DNA from: CAVQJU01 sp963729215
Lineage (GTDB): Bacteria > Acidobacteriota > Vicinamibacteria > Vicinamibacterales > CAVVIG01
Assembly (NCBI GenBank): GCA_963729215.1
Contig: CAVSND010000009.1
Location: 186,001-250,000, forward strand
Length of the DNA stretch: 64,000 nt
Direction of reading: 5' to 3'
The notes under the pieces were generated by a model that saw only the letters and a program-made list of their open reading frames with translations, was not told the DNA's origin and did not search any database. Every line of letters begins with the position of its first letter. Position 1 is the first letter of the stretch. Positions 62,269 through 64,000 of this stretch are shown here, in pieces. Both the position numbers and the translations under genes were made by a program.

Positions 62269-63844
62269 GCTCACCTCGTCCTGTAGCGAAATAGGCTCGC
62301 AGCACCCGATCGACATCGTCTCTCCCGGTCGGCAGAATCGCAGGATCGGGACGCTCTCCCGCCTCCAGCAGGAGGCGGACCGTCTCCGCGAAATCGCCGC
62401 GGTCGCGGCTCCACCCGTTCAGCGCTCCGTAGACGCACTGACCAAGCGGCGGCCCTCCGTACGTCTGATCCGGCACACCGATCGGCGCCCCCGGCGCCAG
62501 CAGACGCCTGACCATCTCGACGTTCCCGTGAAAAGCGGCCCAGCGGAGCGCCTCCCATCCTTCGACGCCGCGAACCAGCAGATCGAAGCCAAGATCAGCC
62601 ATCAGCACGACCGCGGTGAGATCGTTGGCGTGCGCGCGGTCGGCAATCAGCCGCATCTGCCCCGCATCGAGCGTCGACACGACATCGGGATGCGCTGAAA
62701 CGACGGCCTCGGCGTCCGCGCGATTGCCGCTCGCACATGCCGCCTGCAGACGCTGCGCCGGCGACGCGTGGCGAAGCAGCAGCTTCACGATGTCGTCAAA
62801 GCCGAGCGCGATGGCCGCATCGATGGCCGAAACATTGTGTCCGAAGACCCAGCGGTAGATGTCGCCGCGCCGGTCGCCTATCTCTTCCCGCGTCGAGGCC
62901 CGCTCGTTGTGGTGAGCGACCGTGTACAGGCCGTGCCAGGTTCGGTGATCGAGTGCCAACGGATCGTCGCGGAGGCTGCGTTCGACGAGGGCGGTGTCGC
63001 GAATGCCGACCGCGGCGAAGATGTCGAACCAGGCGCCGCGCTCGACGAGGAACCGCGCCACGTCCGGCGCCTCGCGGACCAGGTATTGAACCGCTGTCGA
63101 TTCGTGGTCCACGTCGCGGGCGTCGATTTCAGCCCCGCGGTCGAGAAGATAGCGGGCGATCTCGACAGTGCGGGCGCAATGCAGCGGCGTCTTGCCGTCA
63201 CCGCCCCGCGCGCGGACCAGCGAAGGATCGCGCTCGACCAGGGCCTGCACCCGGTCTAACATCCCGAGGTGGGCAGCCGCGAAGACGTCGGCTGTGGCGC
63301 CGCGCTCGATGAGCGGCGCGGCTTCTTCCGGCGTGCACCCGTATTCCAGCAGCCCGAATCCTCCCGCCCACCACGCACTTTTGAGGTTCAGGTCGGCCCC
63401 GTGCGCCAGCAGGACGTCGAGGAGCGGCAGGTTCTTCCTGGCGTGGGCCACCGGCCGGCCGTTGAAATGGCAGATGGGTTCATTGATTGCCGCTCTGACG
63501 TCAGCATGCTCGTCGAGCAGCGTACGGACCAGCGCCGCATCTCCGGCATACAGCGCGTCGAGAAACTGCCCCACCGGTGCCTTTGTCAGCGACTCGATCT
63601 TGCGCTTCATCGCTGCCCAACTCGCGAACCCGTAGCCGCGGGCGACGACGAGCTGCGCATCCGAGAGGGTCAGCTCATCGATCGCCGGGGGCTGCGGATG
63701 GAGCGCGCGGATGCGCGTCAGCGCCGCCCCTTCGCCGGCCCAGGCGCTGCGTAGCAGCTCCTTCGCCCGTTTCTGCTGCATTTCGAGATTGGGCCGGGCC
63801 GGAAGCGGCTCGATGTACGACGAACGATCCTGCGGGGACGACAT
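62264..63844 (-). CDS. Ankyrin-repeat protein
   Basis: This is a 526-residue cytoplasmic protein. The start at 63844 (MSSPQDRSSYIEPLPARPNL) was preferred to the open-frame start at 63910, which adds an Arg/Pro-rich stretch. Residues 1-85 form a helical head with LEMQQKRAKELLRSAWAG. From about 100 to 500 there are around nine ankyrin repeats, for example YAGDAALVRTLLDEHADVRA, DGKTPLHCARTVEIARYLLD, VLLAHGADLNLKSAWW and GWEALRWAAFHGNVEMVRRL. The repeats act as a protein-binding scaffold; the partner is unknown. It is divergent from the truncated gene at 63934. Confidence 0.88.
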   Translation of the reverse strand: MSSPQDRSSYIEPLPARPNLEMQQKRAKELLRSAWAGEGAALTRIRALHPQPPAIDELTLSDAQLVVARGYGFASWAAMKRKIESLTKAPVGQFLDALYAGDAALVRTLLDEHADVRAAINEPICHFNGRPVAHARKNLPLLDVLLAHGADLNLKSAWWAGGFGLLEYGCTPEEAAPLIERGATADVFAAAHLGMLDRVQALVERDPSLVRARGGDGKTPLHCARTVEIARYLLDRGAEIDARDVDHESTAVQYLVREAPDVARFLVERGAWFDIFAAVGIRDTALVERSLRDDPLALDHRTWHGLYTVAHHNERASTREEIGDRRGDIYRWVFGHNVSAIDAAIALGFDDIVKLLLRHASPAQRLQAACASGNRADAEAVVSAHPDVVSTLDAGQMRLIADRAHANDLTAVVLMADLGFDLLVRGVEGWEALRWAAFHGNVEMVRRLLAPGAPIGVPDQTYGGPPLGQCVYGALNGWSRDRGDFAETVRLLLEAGERPDPAILPTGRDDVDRVLRAYFATGRGEP

Positions 63845-63933
63845 GACGAGGTGGGAGCATCCCTTCCCGCGGACGGGGCGCGTCCTGCACGCGCGGGGAC
63901 AGGATACCATCTGGTACCGGGGAAGGAGAAGAC

Positions 63934-64000
63934 GTGAGACCTGCCGCGCTCCTCGTCGCTCTCATCACCATCATCGTCGGCATCGCGGGCCTCGTGTCGC
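63934..64000 (+). CDS. Start of a membrane or exported protein (truncated by window edge)
   Basis: A GTG preceded by AAGGAG with a 6-base gap opens a frame of 22 codons to the window end (MRPAALLVALITIIVGIAGL and two more residues). The hydrophobic stretch suits a signal peptide or membrane helix. The remainder lies outside the window, so no product can be named. Confidence 0.5.
   Translation, partial: MRPAALLVALITIIVGIAGLVS

Noticed and set aside
1..64000. tRNA, rRNA, riboswitch or insertion sequence
   Set aside because: The gaps between genes are short, and no cloverleaf, conserved RNA motif, transposase or flanking target duplication was recognised.

Overview
The window is about 64 kb of high-GC, gene-dense bacterial chromosome. 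No rRNA, tRNA, CRISPR array, transposase, integrase or phage gene was seen, and no gene-free stretch exceeds 300 bases. The gene content suggests an Acidobacteriota member, probably Vicinamibacteria-like: TonB-dependent receptors with carboxypeptidase-regulatory N-termini, MacB/FtsX-type ABC systems, a TPR-sigma54 activator, paired PQQ dehydrogenases, and DUF2089/SHOCT-like pairs. This placement is inference from gene families only.

Layout. 0-9.5 kb: 3' end of groEL, a carboxypeptidase-regulatory-like secreted protein, TonB, a stress-type protein, a geranylgeranyl-reductase-family flavoprotein, a 54-residue TatA, RNase R (frameshifted), glycerate 2-kinase. 9.5-17.5 kb: ftsX-ftsE, gatB, pckA, an ECF sigma/anti-sigma pair, ispH. 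17.1-27.5 kb: one long efflux operon (Spy-like protein, TolC-type channel, MacA-like adaptor, MacB-type ATPase and permease, second adaptor, RND pump). 27.5-34.7 kb: folK, a small helical protein, dksA/traR, a ybbP-ybbA-tesA lipid-linked ABC module, pgi. 34.7-42.5 kb: a TPR sigma54 activator, PilZ protein, MBL hydrolase, DedA, a SHOCT-like/DUF2089 pair divergent from a non-canonical Nramp transporter. 42.5-49.6 kb: a three-gene Cys/His-rich TonB-receptor operon, a CBS-ClC channel and its MarR regulator. 49.7-57.2 kb: acyl desaturase, a PhoR/PhoB-like two-component pair, a PNPOx-like protein, a diheme cytochrome c and two PQQ dehydrogenases. 57.3-64 kb: rsmH, an M16 peptidase, a secreted protein, an ankyrin protein and a truncated last gene.

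Three non-coding themes stand out. (1) Degenerate 7-bp tandem repeats with different cores sit directly after stop codons at three loci. (2) A 54-55 bp palindromic element with two hairpins and terminal inverted repeats occurs in two full copies and one truncated copy; one copy supplies the last codons and stop of folK. (3) Operator-like dyads or direct repeats lie upstream of the Nramp/DUF2089, MarR/desaturase and PilZ genes.

At least ten conserved genes carry one or more single-base frameshifts, and in each the protein family continues cleanly in the next frame. This is best read as residual indel error in the assembly, not real gene decay. Those genes are annotated here as whole loci with the shift positions given.
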